Shown here in pieces: positions 43,763 through 53,688 of a stretch of DNA of 64,000 nucleotides; the stretch's first letter is position 1; every line of letters starts with the position of its first letter. The notes under the pieces were generated by a model, which had not been told where the DNA came from, made no database searches, and saw only the letters and a program-made list of their open reading frames with translations. Location of the stretch: positions 1,010,545 through 1,074,544 of the forward strand of contig NZ_JACOFZ010000001.1 in NCBI RefSeq assembly GCF_014284155.1. The letters are read 5' to 3'. The translations under genes and the position numbers were made by a program. This stretch comes from Affinundibacterium nitidum. GTDB lineage: Bacteria; Pseudomonadota; Gammaproteobacteria; Burkholderiales; Burkholderiaceae_D.

Positions 43763-44997
43763 TATGCATTTCCTTTCAAGGCAAATACTGGATCGAGTTT
43801 TGCCATCCGCCACGCAGGTAATACACCAGAGACAATACCAAAAATAATCGTCATCAAGACTCCGTAACCAAAAACGGCAGCATTCACACTCAGTTTCAGA
43901 TCTGGAACGATTCCTGTGGAGTTAATCCACATCAGGAATCCCTCAGTGACTATCAATGAGATAACGCATGCGATTAAGGAAAGTGCTACATTTTCAACGA
44001 GAAACTGCGCCACCAATTCAAATCTCGATGCGCCGAATGCTTTGCGAACGCCAATTTCAACGCTTCGCTCCATCATTCGTCCAAGATTCAAGTTCACGAG
44101 ATTCAAGGCTGGCAACAGCATAAAGATAAACATCAATGCAACTATAGAAGCAAAAACTTGCTCAGCACCTGAATCTTCACTACGAAAATCGCTTGAAAAG
44201 CCACGCGCAAACCTATCGAATCGGGTATTCGCAAACAACAAAGTTTTTGGCCACTTTATCGGATCCTCTTCCTTAATATTTCGCCCCTGCTCCAAAATCT
44301 CTTGCTTAAGTAATGGAACCGCAGAGCTACTCTTTGCTAGCAACACAGCAGAAAAATCGCCCTCTAAACCTTTGCTATATGAACTTGTTGGCGCTGTCGT
44401 CAATGGTGCCCACATCTTTGCCTCACCATTTGCCCCTAGCAGGTCATCAACTACGCCAACGACTTCATACTGGTAGCCTCTGACGTTGATTTTTTTTCCG
44501 AGTGCTGCTTGTTCACCAAAGAGTTTGTGCGCGATCCTAGTATTAAGAACAATTAAGAAACGACCTTGATCAACATCCTCCCTGGTATAGAATCGACCCT
44601 CCTTTAAACGATAGCTATAAATGTCCCAGAAGATCTCATCGGTGAAGACCATCGATAATTTTTCAACACGATTATCTTGATACACTGCGACCGGTATTGC
44701 CCGTGTCAACGCACTAACTTTCTCCGCATGTTTAGCTGGTTTTAAATATTGATCGATGAGCTTAAAGCCAAGGCCATTAATCTCCAGATAATTCTTACTG
44801 AGCTTTAAATAGGAATCAACATGAACAAGACGATCTCGATTCACATCCACACCCGAAGGCGCAAAGCTATGTTCCATCACCGCTGTGACCACCAATAGCA
44901 CCGCCAAGGTCAAGACGATACACATCAAGTTGATCGCCGTGAACATCTTGCGCCGCCAGTACACTTTACTGGCCATTAATAAATAACTCTTTAACAT
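43762..44997 (-). CDS. FtsX-like ABC permease, first copy
   Basis: A 411-residue MacB/FtsX-type permease: one N-terminal span (about 15-40), a periplasmic domain with DRLVHVDSYLKLSKNYLEI, and three C-terminal spans from about 285. VEIGVRKAFGASRFELVAQFLVENV is the FtsX signature. It is a diverged paralogue of the next gene, with no ATPase domain fused (unlike MacB), so the separate ATPase at 45006-45668 must serve both. Confidence 0.9.
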   Translation of the reverse strand: MLKSYLLMASKVYWRRKMFTAINLMCIVLTLAVLLVVTAVMEHSFAPSGVDVNRDRLVHVDSYLKLSKNYLEINGLGFKLIDQYLKPAKHAEKVSALTRAIPVAVYQDNRVEKLSMVFTDEIFWDIYSYRLKEGRFYTREDVDQGRFLIVLNTRIAHKLFGEQAALGKKINVRGYQYEVVGVVDDLLGANGEAKMWAPLTTAPTSSYSKGLEGDFSAVLLAKSSSAVPLLKQEILEQGRNIKEEDPIKWPKTLLFANTRFDRFARGFSSDFRSEDSGAEQVFASIVALMFIFMLLPALNLVNLNLGRMMERSVEIGVRKAFGASRFELVAQFLVENVALSLIACVISLIVTEGFLMWINSTGIVPDLKLSVNAAVFGYGVLMTIIFGIVSGVLPAWRMAKLDPVFALKGNA

Positions 44998-45005
44998 AGC
45001 GATTC

Positions 45006-45668
45006 CTAGGCAACCAACTGACCATCAAACACACGAATGATGCGACCACTTTGTTTGGCGTGGCGTTCATCATGTGTGACCATCACCACGGTAGTTCCTT
45101 GCTGATTGAGTTTGAGAAGAATATCCATTACTTCCGAACCCATGTGGCTGTCGAGATTTCCTGTCGGTTCGTCGGCAAGGAGGATATCGGGTTGACCAAC
45201 CATGGCGCGGGCAATCGCAACCCGCTGTTGCTGTCCACCAGAGAGTTGATTGGGATAGTGTTCCATACGCGCGCTTAAACCAACACTGGCCAAGGCTTGC
45301 TCCGCCAATTCACGTCTTTGTTTAGCACTGGTTTTGCGGTACAAGAGCGGCAATTCGACGTTATCAATCACACGTAGATCATTAATCAAGTGAAAGCTCT
45401 GAAAGATAAAGCCGAAAGTTTTATTACGCATCTTTGCCAGATCTTTATCGCCCCACTGATGCAATTCTTGGCCCGCGATCTTGACCTTGCCCTCACCTGG
45501 TCGATCAAGCAGCCCTAATAAATTGAGTAAGGTGCTCTTGCCACAACCGCTGGGGCCCATGATGGAGACAAACTCGCCCTTGTTGATCAGAAGATTGATG
45601 TCGCGTAGCGCGATGGTTTCAACCTTGTCGGTTTGGTAGGTCTTGCTGACATTTTCTAACTGGATCAT
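45006..45668 (-). CDS. MacB/LolD-type ABC ATPase
   Basis: A 220-residue ATPase with Walker A GPSGCGKS at about 38-45, signature LSGGQQQR near 143, Walker B ILLADEPTGNLD near 163 and the switch His in VTHDERHA. The length and motifs match LolD/MacB-type ATPases that pair with FtsX-like permeases and use mechanical transmission through the periplasm. It is 8 bases before the first permease gene. Confidence 0.94.
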   Translation of the reverse strand: MIQLENVSKTYQTDKVETIALRDINLLINKGEFVSIMGPSGCGKSTLLNLLGLLDRPGEGKVKIAGQELHQWGDKDLAKMRNKTFGFIFQSFHLINDLRVIDNVELPLLYRKTSAKQRRELAEQALASVGLSARMEHYPNQLSGGQQQRVAIARAMVGQPDILLADEPTGNLDSHMGSEVMDILLKLNQQGTTVVMVTHDERHAKQSGRIIRVFDGQLVA

Positions 45669-45692
45669 GTTTCTTCCTTGCTTAAATTTTTG

Positions 45693-45732
45693 AATTCTTC
45701 AATTCTTCAATTCTTCAATTCTTCAATTCTTC
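45693..45732. repeat. tandem octamer, five perfect copies
   Basis: AATTCTTC repeats five times in a row within the 93 bases between the adaptor and ATPase genes of the same operon. Its unit length, being 8, changes spacing but not reading frame of any gene, as it lies in a non-coding gap. Confidence 0.9.
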
Positions 45733-45761
45733 GTTTTTTAAATTCTTATCTTCGTTTGTGA

Positions 45762-47012
45762 TCAACGTACTCGAAAACTATCGAGATGTTTGAACTTGCT
45801 GACGTCTGATACGATTAATTTATCCCCAGCGCGTAAGCCCGCACCGGACAATACTTCGGCATGTTTGCCGTCATTTAAACCAAACTCCACATTGCGCTTG
45901 ACTGCACGCCCATCCTCTAACACATACACATCTTGACGCCCTTTGCCATTAATTGCAGGCCCCATGTCGACCACCATGGTCTTATCTTTTTGGTCGGTGA
46001 CGATATTAGTTTCAACCCGTAATTTATGGCGCAAAGCAGGATGATTGGGTTCGGCCAAGCTCACTAACAACTTCACGGTGCCGTTTTGAATCTCAGGCAA
46101 AATTGTTTGCACTTCACCTTTAATCATTTGGCCGCTGTACTCAACACGCACCGATTGGCCGGGGTTCAAATAACGTGCATAGAAATCCGACACGCTCGCT
46201 TCGACACGGAAGTTACGAAGCTCTGAGACCTTTGCTATCATTTGCCCAGTATTCACACTACTACCTTCGTCGGTCAGTGCCCACGTTAACAAGCCGTCAA
46301 ACGGCGCTTTGACTTGCGTTTGCGCTAATAAGCTTTGTTGGAGTTCCATTTGTTTTTGGAAGATCGAACGCTGCAAACGCGCACTTTCAATATTACTGCT
46401 GGTGGTCTTGCGGGTGTCGACCAGAGATTCTCTATGCTGACGCAATTGCACTTCGTTACGCTTTACCGCTAACTCGGCAGCTTGTAAATCGACCTGAGAA
46501 GTGATGCCATTCGCCCCCAATTTTTGAAAGCGCGCCAGTTTGACTTTATTGCTTTGCAAATCTAATTCCAAAAGTTCGATTTCACTGGCGATACGTTTCA
46601 GTTGAGCGTCGAGTTCATTGCTCAAGGTTTGTACACGGATATCTTGTTGGGAAATTTGCTCGCGTAAATTGTCGATCGCAACACGCACCGTTTGGTCATC
46701 GAGTTCCATCAACAATTCTCCAGCCTTGACCGTTTGCCCTGCTTTGGCGATGATTTTACGTACCCGTGTTTGTACTGGGCTAGGAATCTGTTCTTCACGC
46801 ACGGGGATCACAATACCCGAGGCGTTGATGGTGTTGTCGACTTGCCCGATTCTCACCTCGGAGATACGCAGATCGGATAATGCAGCTGACTGTGTGGCGA
46901 CACGATTGAGACCCCAGCTCGCACCGCAAATCACCAGCAAAACGGCGCCTGCGACCATCCATTGCTTACGGCGACGTTGCTGAATTACGGTTTGACTGAT
47001 TTCTTTATCCAT
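45762..47012 (-). CDS. MacA-like periplasmic adaptor, first gene of the exporter operon
   Basis: A 416-residue adaptor protein with one N-terminal membrane span (about 16-36). Barrel-sandwich hybrid halves flank a long coiled-coil hairpin (about 105-215, rich in Gln and Leu heptads). The C-terminal part has DKLIVSDVSKF. It joins the ABC permease to an outer-membrane channel or holds a substrate. The ATG at 47012 follows AGGAG with 6 bases spacing; one codon earlier is a GTG. It begins about 26 bases after the predicted sigma-54 start. Confidence 0.92.
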   Translation of the reverse strand: MDKEISQTVIQQRRRKQWMVAGAVLLVICGASWGLNRVATQSAALSDLRISEVRIGQVDNTINASGIVIPVREEQIPSPVQTRVRKIIAKAGQTVKAGELLMELDDQTVRVAIDNLREQISQQDIRVQTLSNELDAQLKRIASEIELLELDLQSNKVKLARFQKLGANGITSQVDLQAAELAVKRNEVQLRQHRESLVDTRKTTSSNIESARLQRSIFQKQMELQQSLLAQTQVKAPFDGLLTWALTDEGSSVNTGQMIAKVSELRNFRVEASVSDFYARYLNPGQSVRVEYSGQMIKGEVQTILPEIQNGTVKLLVSLAEPNHPALRHKLRVETNIVTDQKDKTMVVDMGPAINGKGRQDVYVLEDGRAVKRNVEFGLNDGKHAEVLSGAGLRAGDKLIVSDVSKFKHLDSFRVR

Positions 47013-47049
47013 CACTGACTCCTAAGCTTCTTGCAATAACTAACTCTGT

Positions 47050-47066
47050 TGCAAAGCCCGTGCCAG
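47050..47066 (-). promoter_or_regulatory. sigma-54 (-24/-12) promoter of the exporter operon
   Basis: On the minus strand, CTGGCACGGGCTTTGCA matches the sigma-54 consensus YTGGCACGrNNNTTGCW at all fixed positions. GG and GC are exactly 10 bases apart. The predicted start near 47038 leaves a 26-base leader before the adaptor ATG. A sigma-54 response regulator is encoded in the same operon. Confidence 0.88.
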
Positions 47067-47150
47067 CTTCAACAAAAAACAAATAGGCTTTAAATTCAAT
47101 CACTTATGAAGAATTTTTATTGCAGGAAGAATGATCTGTCCACACGCCAC

Positions 47151-47184
47151 GTGCGAAGATGAACAAGTAGGTGCGAAATCGCAC
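47151..47184 (-). promoter_or_regulatory. candidate upstream activator site for the sigma-54 regulator
   Basis: GTGCGA-AA-TCGCAC at 47171-47184 is a perfect dyad. A second GTGCGAA half-site starts at 47151. The dyad centre lies about 140 bases upstream of the predicted transcription start, a normal distance for enhancer-type sites. Confidence 0.55.
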
Positions 47185-47256
47185 ACCACTAGTCGAGGGG
47201 GATGGTATGGAGCCCAAAGATGGGTTCAGCGAATACGGCTGTCACGCTACCTCGAT

Positions 47257-49224
47257 TTAGTTTCGAGCATGCACAAAGCGGAACCGCGGTGCATTTTGTT
47301 GACTCAGCACTTTGCCGCTACGATTATCTTTAATCACTAACTGCAAAGTCCACTCAGATACGTTTTGCGCCTTAATCTCATAGGATGGGCACAATTCGAT
47401 CTGTACTTCATTCGAGGACAAAGTGGTGTAATCCAATTGTCGGATATGACCACAATTCCGAAGCAAGACTTGCGACTCTACTTTCTTTCCGATGACACAC
47501 ATATACACCGGAAGGCTCGACATGCTGCCATGGTTACAAGTCAAAATTGCTTGGAAGGGATAACTCTTCACATAGCGTTCTCTCTCTGCAGTCGCCTCAA
47601 CAGCTTTTTGTTTCTCTCTAGCTTTTCGAACGTCTGGCACAGCGATTTTTTTAGCCTTTGCAGTCATTTCATCTTCGAGAAATGTGGCAACCTTCCAGTA
47701 GCGAGTATCGGTATCATAGCCGCTAGCGACCATACGCTTTACGGCTTGATCGAAATCTTGCTGTTGTTGGATTCCTGCTTTTCTCAAGCGCGCAGCATCA
47801 TCCGCATCCATTCGTGGACGCAAACGTAAGGATAACTTCGCGTCTTCCAAAGTTTGATAGCCATAGCGATCTTTCACCGAATTTAGCAGAGCAGCTTCTT
47901 CCCGCACTTCAAAAAGTTCGTGAGGGAATTGATCACGTTTTAGGGCCTCTAATAGAATTTTCGCTTCGGCCAATGTAATCACCATGCTATGACAATGACC
48001 AGTTTTAAACGCTGCAAACAGTTCGTCAAGATTTTCGTAGATACCCTCAAAATTTTTTGACCTTGGAGCGCGGCTCCAATTAGAAAAATCGGTGGTCCAA
48101 CGATACGCCTCAATCAACATTCCATCCGAACTCACGTTTCGTTTGGCACAGACGCGCGCCACAGTATCTGAGGTCAGTGGTTTCACTTGGCGAACAGCCA
48201 ATATGCCATCCTGCTTTTCATTCAAGACTTGCTGCACTTGTTGCTGACGTTGCGCATGTTGATTTGCATCGTTCACCTTTTGTTGAGCAATTTCCTGTTT
48301 TCGATTTTGGTAGTACTGGGCAATCTTATTGCCACTGATGTTACCGACCGCCACCATCTCACCCGACTTGAGCAAAGCTCGCAATTGTTCAATGCGTTCG
48401 CCACTTAGGATGAGAAAGCGGCTTTCTGGCGAGCGTTGGTCCCAATTTCGTATCCACTCCTGTATGTCCTCGACGTTCACGATTTCAAACTGGTCGACAT
48501 TGACCGTTTTCAAAAATGGCGCCAGCACAAGTTTATTGATATCGGACCACGCCTGCGGATCAAGTTCGCGATAAGCCCGTTCTGAACGAATCTTCACAGC
48601 CTCGTCCATCATCAACCGCACACGACTTTCTTTTCCTGTATAAAAATAGTCGCCATTGAGTTTCTTGCTGACTGCCTTTTCAGGTCGAGCCAGCAGATAC
48701 CAATCCATGGCGGAATAATCATTAGCGACATTGACCACCAACTCGACATCGCGTTCGATAGGACAACTACTGCCTTGCTTCACAAATGTTAGACGATGTT
48801 GGCCCGGCGTGTAGAACACCCAATCAAAGTGAAATTGATCATCATCGATTTCACCCGATTGCCAACTAATCGCCATGCCATGCAAGTTGCGCATACGCCA
48901 AGACACATGAGTCCGTTCAAAGTGAGGGCCTTTTTCGACGTCGTCGAAGACCTGCCCATCTTGGCGAATCTGCCAACGACAGGCGCTGGGATCTAACCAA
49001 CTGGTTTTGACTTGAACCTGCACAGTGAAAGCTTGCCCCACGCGCAGCGTATTACTGTCGGTTTTCATCGACAAGATATTCGCAAACGCATGGTTACTGA
49101 GCAGCGACAAAATGCCTGTAAAGCAGACAAGGCGACACAGTTGAACAATCATAGGAAGGCAATGCAAGCGAGAGATGATAGAGGCTTGTTTTTCTCGCCT
49201 TACGATTTTCACTTGGTTTCGCAT
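47257..49224 (-). CDS. large exported protein of unknown function
   Basis: A 655-residue protein. A long N-terminal signal-like segment (hydrophobic core about 28-47, ending HAFA) is preceded by a basic stretch. An Ig/beta-sandwich-like part follows (about 50-170). The middle has a Gln-rich coiled coil (about 310-345: HAQRQQQVQQVLNEKQ). The C-terminal half is helical with scattered Cys pairs. No known enzyme motif. The ATG at 49224 has a strong RBS (GGGAGG); an inner Met at 49152 would also give a signal peptide but has no RBS. It is not clearly linked to either neighbour. Confidence 0.75.
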   Translation of the reverse strand: MRNQVKIVRREKQASIISRLHCLPMIVQLCRLVCFTGILSLLSNHAFANILSMKTDSNTLRVGQAFTVQVQVKTSWLDPSACRWQIRQDGQVFDDVEKGPHFERTHVSWRMRNLHGMAISWQSGEIDDDQFHFDWVFYTPGQHRLTFVKQGSSCPIERDVELVVNVANDYSAMDWYLLARPEKAVSKKLNGDYFYTGKESRVRLMMDEAVKIRSERAYRELDPQAWSDINKLVLAPFLKTVNVDQFEIVNVEDIQEWIRNWDQRSPESRFLILSGERIEQLRALLKSGEMVAVGNISGNKIAQYYQNRKQEIAQQKVNDANQHAQRQQQVQQVLNEKQDGILAVRQVKPLTSDTVARVCAKRNVSSDGMLIEAYRWTTDFSNWSRAPRSKNFEGIYENLDELFAAFKTGHCHSMVITLAEAKILLEALKRDQFPHELFEVREEAALLNSVKDRYGYQTLEDAKLSLRLRPRMDADDAARLRKAGIQQQQDFDQAVKRMVASGYDTDTRYWKVATFLEDEMTAKAKKIAVPDVRKAREKQKAVEATAERERYVKSYPFQAILTCNHGSMSSLPVYMCVIGKKVESQVLLRNCGHIRQLDYTTLSSNEVQIELCPSYEIKAQNVSEWTLQLVIKDNRSGKVLSQQNAPRFRFVHARN

Positions 49225-49410
49225 TGTTAGCCTCCCGAATCGTGACTGAACGGTCGTGGTTTGGGTAATGTCTTACGCCACCTACGGCAACGTTTAGGAA
49301 TTGTTTCCTAGAAGTATTATTCAGCACAGCGTAAGTTGCAAGCTTTCAAGGTCGCCCTGCGTCTAAATACTCCGCAATAATTGTAAATAATCGAAAAATC
49401 ATTGCCATAT

Positions 49411-49443
49411 AAAAAAACCGCCCTGTCTGACGAGGGCGGCTTT
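49411..49443 (-). terminator. rho-independent terminator after the M1 aminopeptidase
   Basis: CCGCCCT (49418-49424) and AGGGCGG (49433-49439) form the stem; the A run before it gives seven Ts on the minus strand. Confidence 0.88.
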
Positions 49444-49487
49444 CTATTTTTACACCACCGCTTACAGCGGAAGTCATTGGCGACTAT

Positions 49488-52157
49488 TTAGCTTTTTACA
49501 TTCGCATCGACCCATGCTTTCACAGCAGGTGCGCGTTCTTCACGGATCTTGAGACGTGTTTTGATGCTGCCAATGACACGTTCAACTTCACCGCGTGAAC
49601 TCGGATCGAGGTTGTCTTTGGCATAGGCTTGCAATTTATCGATAACTGCCAAATTGCTTGCTCCCGCTGCCAAGCCTGGGAAGTAGCGACTGCGTGAAGT
49701 TGCATCAACTTTCGCATTGACTGCAGCCAAATTGGCCATGGCGAAGTCGAAGGTCATTTCAGTATGCTCACCAGCCACGGTACGAATCATACTAGCGCTG
49801 GTTGTCGCACCTGGTTCATCGGTCAAGGCTAAATCCAAAGCGCGTTTCGCTAAGTCTTTGTTCTTCGCCGTGGCCAACAAGGCATACAAACTGTCTTTCA
49901 CCATTGCCGATTTTTCTTTCTGTGCGCGTTCACGCAAAGCATTCCAAGTGGTTTCATCGGCATTGCGTGCGACGATTGCTAAGATCAAGAAACGCAGTGA
50001 AGCTGGGGCTGCCTTTGGATCTGTATCCATTGCTAAGAAACGGCGTTGGGCTTCTGCCAGCGTTGCAGGGTCTTCTAGGCCACTCATGATGCCGATCATT
50101 TCAGCACGGAAGTTAGCGAGATAATCTGGCTCGCCTGCTTTTGCCTCCCAACCTAATTTGTTCATCATCGGTGTCAATTTAGCACGGGCAAATTGCTTAA
50201 ATTTCTTGGTGCGTTCTTCATCACCTTTTAAGAAGGCCAAATACCCAGAAAGGCGACCAGCGACTGCGCTCCACACGTGCACGCTCGCCTCATCTGGCGT
50301 TGAACTAGCCAAATCTAAGAAATTGGCCACGGGTTGTTGACCCGCGATCGCCATCGCATTGCTGTCTGCTAATGCACCAACTTGATCAATCGCGCTCAAA
50401 CTAGAGAAATTCTTTGCCAAATTGGAGAACACCGCTGGCGCATACATGGTGCGGTAATAACCATTTTGCCCAGCGTTGACGACCACCGTGCCACAAGCGG
50501 GCAATTGCAAACTACCTTTACCATTCACGACCAAAGTACGTCCTTGCACTTTGGTGCCTGCCACTTGCGCAACGACTGGCACTTGCCAGCTCTTAGCCGC
50601 GCGATTTGGTTCATCACGAGAGAATTCCAACTGCGACAAGCTGACAATCGATTTGCCATTTTTACAGACGACGTCATCGACACGAATCAAGGGTACGCCA
50701 GGTTGCTCAGTAAAATCTTTAGCGATGGCCTTAATTGGCTTACCTGCTGCTTTTTCAATGGAATCGAAGAAGTCTTTAGTGACCGTGCTGCTGTAGGCAT
50801 GTTTTTTCATATACGCACGCACACCTTTACGCCATGCGTCTTCGCCGACATAGTTTTCAAGCATGCGGATCACCGCTTCACCCTTTTGGTAGGTGATGGT
50901 GTCAAAAGCTTGGTTCGCTTGCTCTACGGTTTCGATGTGTTGTACCACTGGGTGCGTAGTCTTCATGGAATCTGGGCCCATCGCCGATTCACGTACTCCA
51001 ATCGCATTAAACTCTGGCAACCATTCTGGGTGCAAACGCTGCATGATGCGGTTTTCCATCCATGAAGCAAAACCTTCATTGAGCCACAAGTCATCCCACC
51101 ATTGCATGGTCACCAAATCACCGAACCATTGATGCGCTGTTTCATGTGCCGCAGTCACGAATACGCGTTCTTTGTCCGCTTGTGTGGAGTACTTTGGATC
51201 GAGCAGCAAAGCACTTTCGAAGGTGAAAATCGCGCCCCAGTTTTCCATCGCACTGAAAAATTGACTTTGTCCTGGTGCTGCGACGTTATCGAGCTTAGGC
51301 AATGGATAACGCACACCGAAGTAATCATTTAAGTAACGCAGTACACCCGCTGATTCATCGAGCGCATAACGCGCTTGTTCTAAGCTGCCACGCTTCGCGA
51401 CTACACCAATTTCAGTGCCTTCAGCTTTGATTGTGGCACGTTCGAAATCACCTACACTCAGAAATAAAAGGTAGGTCGACATCTTTGGAGAAGTCGCGAA
51501 CTTAACCCAAGTTTTTCCGTTACCGAGATCTTTCTTTTCCAAGGCTGGCATATTGCTGACCGCCATGTGCTCACTCGGAATGGTCACATCAAGATTGAAC
51601 GTCGCTTTGAACACTGGCTCATCCCATGAAGGCATGAAGCGACGTGCATCAGAGTTTTCGAATTGCGTGTAGAGCGCACGTTTCTTCGCGCCATCTGCAT
51701 CGTAGTCTAACGAGAACAAGCCTACTGCTTGAGTACCGATGATGCCATCGTATTCCATGCTCAATTGGTACTGCCCTTTAGCGATCTCTTGGCCGAAGTT
51801 GAAGGTCACGGTTTGTGCTTTAGCGTCGATCTCGACTTTCGCTTCACCGCCGACTTTGCGGCCCTTGTTGTCGACTAGGCTCACATTCTTGAAGCTCATA
51901 TCGAGGGCGTGCAAGGTGATGGTATTGCTCGCCTTGCTGACTTCAATTTTGATATTCGCCTTACCGCTAAACTTGGCCTCTTTGGCGTTTGGCGTCACAG
52001 ACACATCGTAATGCAGAGGACGCACGCCGCGTGGCAATTGCGAAGTTACTTTATTGAAATCAACCACGGAAGCGGCTGCAGGTACTGCCAAAGCAGGCAA
52101 TTGAGCACCTAATGTAATGGTGGCCAACACGGCCAAAGAGATTAAGCTACGTTTCAT
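49488..52157 (-). CDS. exported M1 aminopeptidase (ERAP/puromycin-sensitive type)
   Basis: An 889-residue zinc aminopeptidase with signal peptide ending PALA (about 24). The exopeptidase motif SAMEN is at 302-306. The zinc site has H338, H342 and E361 with catalytic E339 (HETAH ... NEGFASW). The ERAP1-like helical C-terminal domain covers about 550-880. It should remove N-terminal residues from peptides in the periplasm. The layout resembles eukaryotic-type M1 enzymes more than E. coli PepN. It is the second, unrelated M1 enzyme of the window (compare 3819-5561). Confidence 0.94.
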   Translation of the reverse strand: MKRSLISLAVLATITLGAQLPALAVPAAASVVDFNKVTSQLPRGVRPLHYDVSVTPNAKEAKFSGKANIKIEVSKASNTITLHALDMSFKNVSLVDNKGRKVGGEAKVEIDAKAQTVTFNFGQEIAKGQYQLSMEYDGIIGTQAVGLFSLDYDADGAKKRALYTQFENSDARRFMPSWDEPVFKATFNLDVTIPSEHMAVSNMPALEKKDLGNGKTWVKFATSPKMSTYLLFLSVGDFERATIKAEGTEIGVVAKRGSLEQARYALDESAGVLRYLNDYFGVRYPLPKLDNVAAPGQSQFFSAMENWGAIFTFESALLLDPKYSTQADKERVFVTAAHETAHQWFGDLVTMQWWDDLWLNEGFASWMENRIMQRLHPEWLPEFNAIGVRESAMGPDSMKTTHPVVQHIETVEQANQAFDTITYQKGEAVIRMLENYVGEDAWRKGVRAYMKKHAYSSTVTKDFFDSIEKAAGKPIKAIAKDFTEQPGVPLIRVDDVVCKNGKSIVSLSQLEFSRDEPNRAAKSWQVPVVAQVAGTKVQGRTLVVNGKGSLQLPACGTVVVNAGQNGYYRTMYAPAVFSNLAKNFSSLSAIDQVGALADSNAMAIAGQQPVANFLDLASSTPDEASVHVWSAVAGRLSGYLAFLKGDEERTKKFKQFARAKLTPMMNKLGWEAKAGEPDYLANFRAEMIGIMSGLEDPATLAEAQRRFLAMDTDPKAAPASLRFLILAIVARNADETTWNALRERAQKEKSAMVKDSLYALLATAKNKDLAKRALDLALTDEPGATTSASMIRTVAGEHTEMTFDFAMANLAAVNAKVDATSRSRYFPGLAAGASNLAVIDKLQAYAKDNLDPSSRGEVERVIGSIKTRLKIREERAPAVKAWVDANVKS

Positions 52158-52344
52158 TTTTTCCTCTATTTTTGAAGACTTCGTACAAGCACAGGGGTAG
52201 TCTGTTGCTGCACTGATGAAGGCGGGTAAGTTTATAAAAATTGTTTTATTGTCAATTCAAGTCTCATTGGAGTCATGTCGCGTAAAAAAGTTCAACGCGC
52301 GTGTTCCGACATTACGCGAATCCGACGTTACTTTGCGGACTCCA

Positions 52345-53688
52345 TTAATCCAAGGGCGCTGTGCGATAAGGATTGACCTCGCTCGGGCTAATCACCGATC
52401 CTTTGTTACCCCAAGAGTTTCGGATATACGTCATCACCAGGGCAACTTCTGTGTCGTCAAGAAATGGGGCAAATGGTGGCATGCCATATGGACGGCTATT
52501 CGCTGCGGTAGAAGGCGCAAAACCGCCGACCAAAATAATGCGCACAGGGTTTGTCACTGAAGGCATTTGCAAGGACGTATTGCCTTTCAAGGCCGGATAA
52601 ACGCCGACTCTCCCCTCACCATCACGACCATGGCACTCGGCGCAATGTCTACCGTAAATCTTCTGGCCACGCTCCAAAAGCCGCGACAACTCTTCATTGC
52701 TGACCTGCGGACGTTGCAGGCTACGATCGAGTATGTCTTGATCGGCGCGAGCGATTTGCTTCTTTGCTTGCAAATATTCACGCATGGCGGCGATATCCTT
52801 ATCCTGCCAATGCTGCAAACTATTCTTTACCACTTCGGCCATCGGCCCTAATACTGCGCGTTGTTGACTCGCCCCATGTTTGAGCAAAGCGTCCAATTCT
52901 GCTGCGGGCATGGCAGGTAAATTCAATTCTTCTTTTGATACTAAAGAAGGGGCGTACCAATGAATACCGGCCATTTCACCACCACTTAGATCAGCGCTGC
53001 CCTGATTCGCACCAAACTGATTGCGGGCGCTATGACATGCAGAGCAGTGTCCTAAACCTCGTACTAAATATGCACCGCGATTCCAGCTTAAGCTTTGAGT
53101 GGTTTCTGGTTTTAACTCACCTGGGCGGAAATACAGTGCGCGCCACAAACTAATGGCGGCTCTTTGGTTGTAAGGAAAGGCCAACTCATGTGCTGCGTTT
53201 GTCTGTTCTACAGGTGTCACGCTTTGAAAGTAGGCATACATCGCATCGGAATCTGCCCGCGTGATGTGGGTGTAATTTACAAATGGAAACGCTGGGTAAA
53301 GTAGTTGTCCATGCTTACCCTTACCATTATGTAGCGCATTCCAAAAATCGTTTGCGCTCCACTCTCCTATCCCCGTCTTTTTGTCTGGTGTGATATTCGG
53401 AGAAACGAAATTTCCAAACTCAGATTGCAGCACCCGGCCACCGGCATACTCTGCTCCGCCACGTGCAGTATGGCAGCCGATACAATTGGCTTGCTTGGCG
53501 AGATACGCGCCTTGGGTAATGGTAACCAATGAAACCTCTTTACCCAAGGGAGAGCTATCAGCCGCCATGGAAGATCGTTCATCAAGTCCCCAATAACCAT
53601 ATGCCGCTAGCGCGAGTACGACACACAGTAGCAAACACAGCAGTGATGCCAATGCACGCCACAAACTTATTCTCATTCGGTTGCTCAT
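52345..53688 (-). CDS. triheme cytochrome c, dehydrogenase-subunit type
   Basis: A 447-residue protein with one N-terminal membrane anchor (about 13-30). Three heme c motifs: C69IGCH73, C215SACH219 and C349AECH353. The arrangement matches the cytochrome subunit of membrane alcohol/gluconate/aldehyde dehydrogenases, which pass electrons from the dehydrogenase to the quinone pool or oxidase. No dehydrogenase gene adjoins it, so the partner is elsewhere or the pair works alone. It overlaps the diheme cytochrome gene by 4 bases. Confidence 0.9.
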   Translation of the reverse strand: MSNRMRISLWRALASLLCLLLCVVLALAAYGYWGLDERSSMAADSSPLGKEVSLVTITQGAYLAKQANCIGCHTARGGAEYAGGRVLQSEFGNFVSPNITPDKKTGIGEWSANDFWNALHNGKGKHGQLLYPAFPFVNYTHITRADSDAMYAYFQSVTPVEQTNAAHELAFPYNQRAAISLWRALYFRPGELKPETTQSLSWNRGAYLVRGLGHCSACHSARNQFGANQGSADLSGGEMAGIHWYAPSLVSKEELNLPAMPAAELDALLKHGASQQRAVLGPMAEVVKNSLQHWQDKDIAAMREYLQAKKQIARADQDILDRSLQRPQVSNEELSRLLERGQKIYGRHCAECHGRDGEGRVGVYPALKGNTSLQMPSVTNPVRIILVGGFAPSTAANSRPYGMPPFAPFLDDTEVALVMTYIRNSWGNKGSVISPSEVNPYRTAPLD

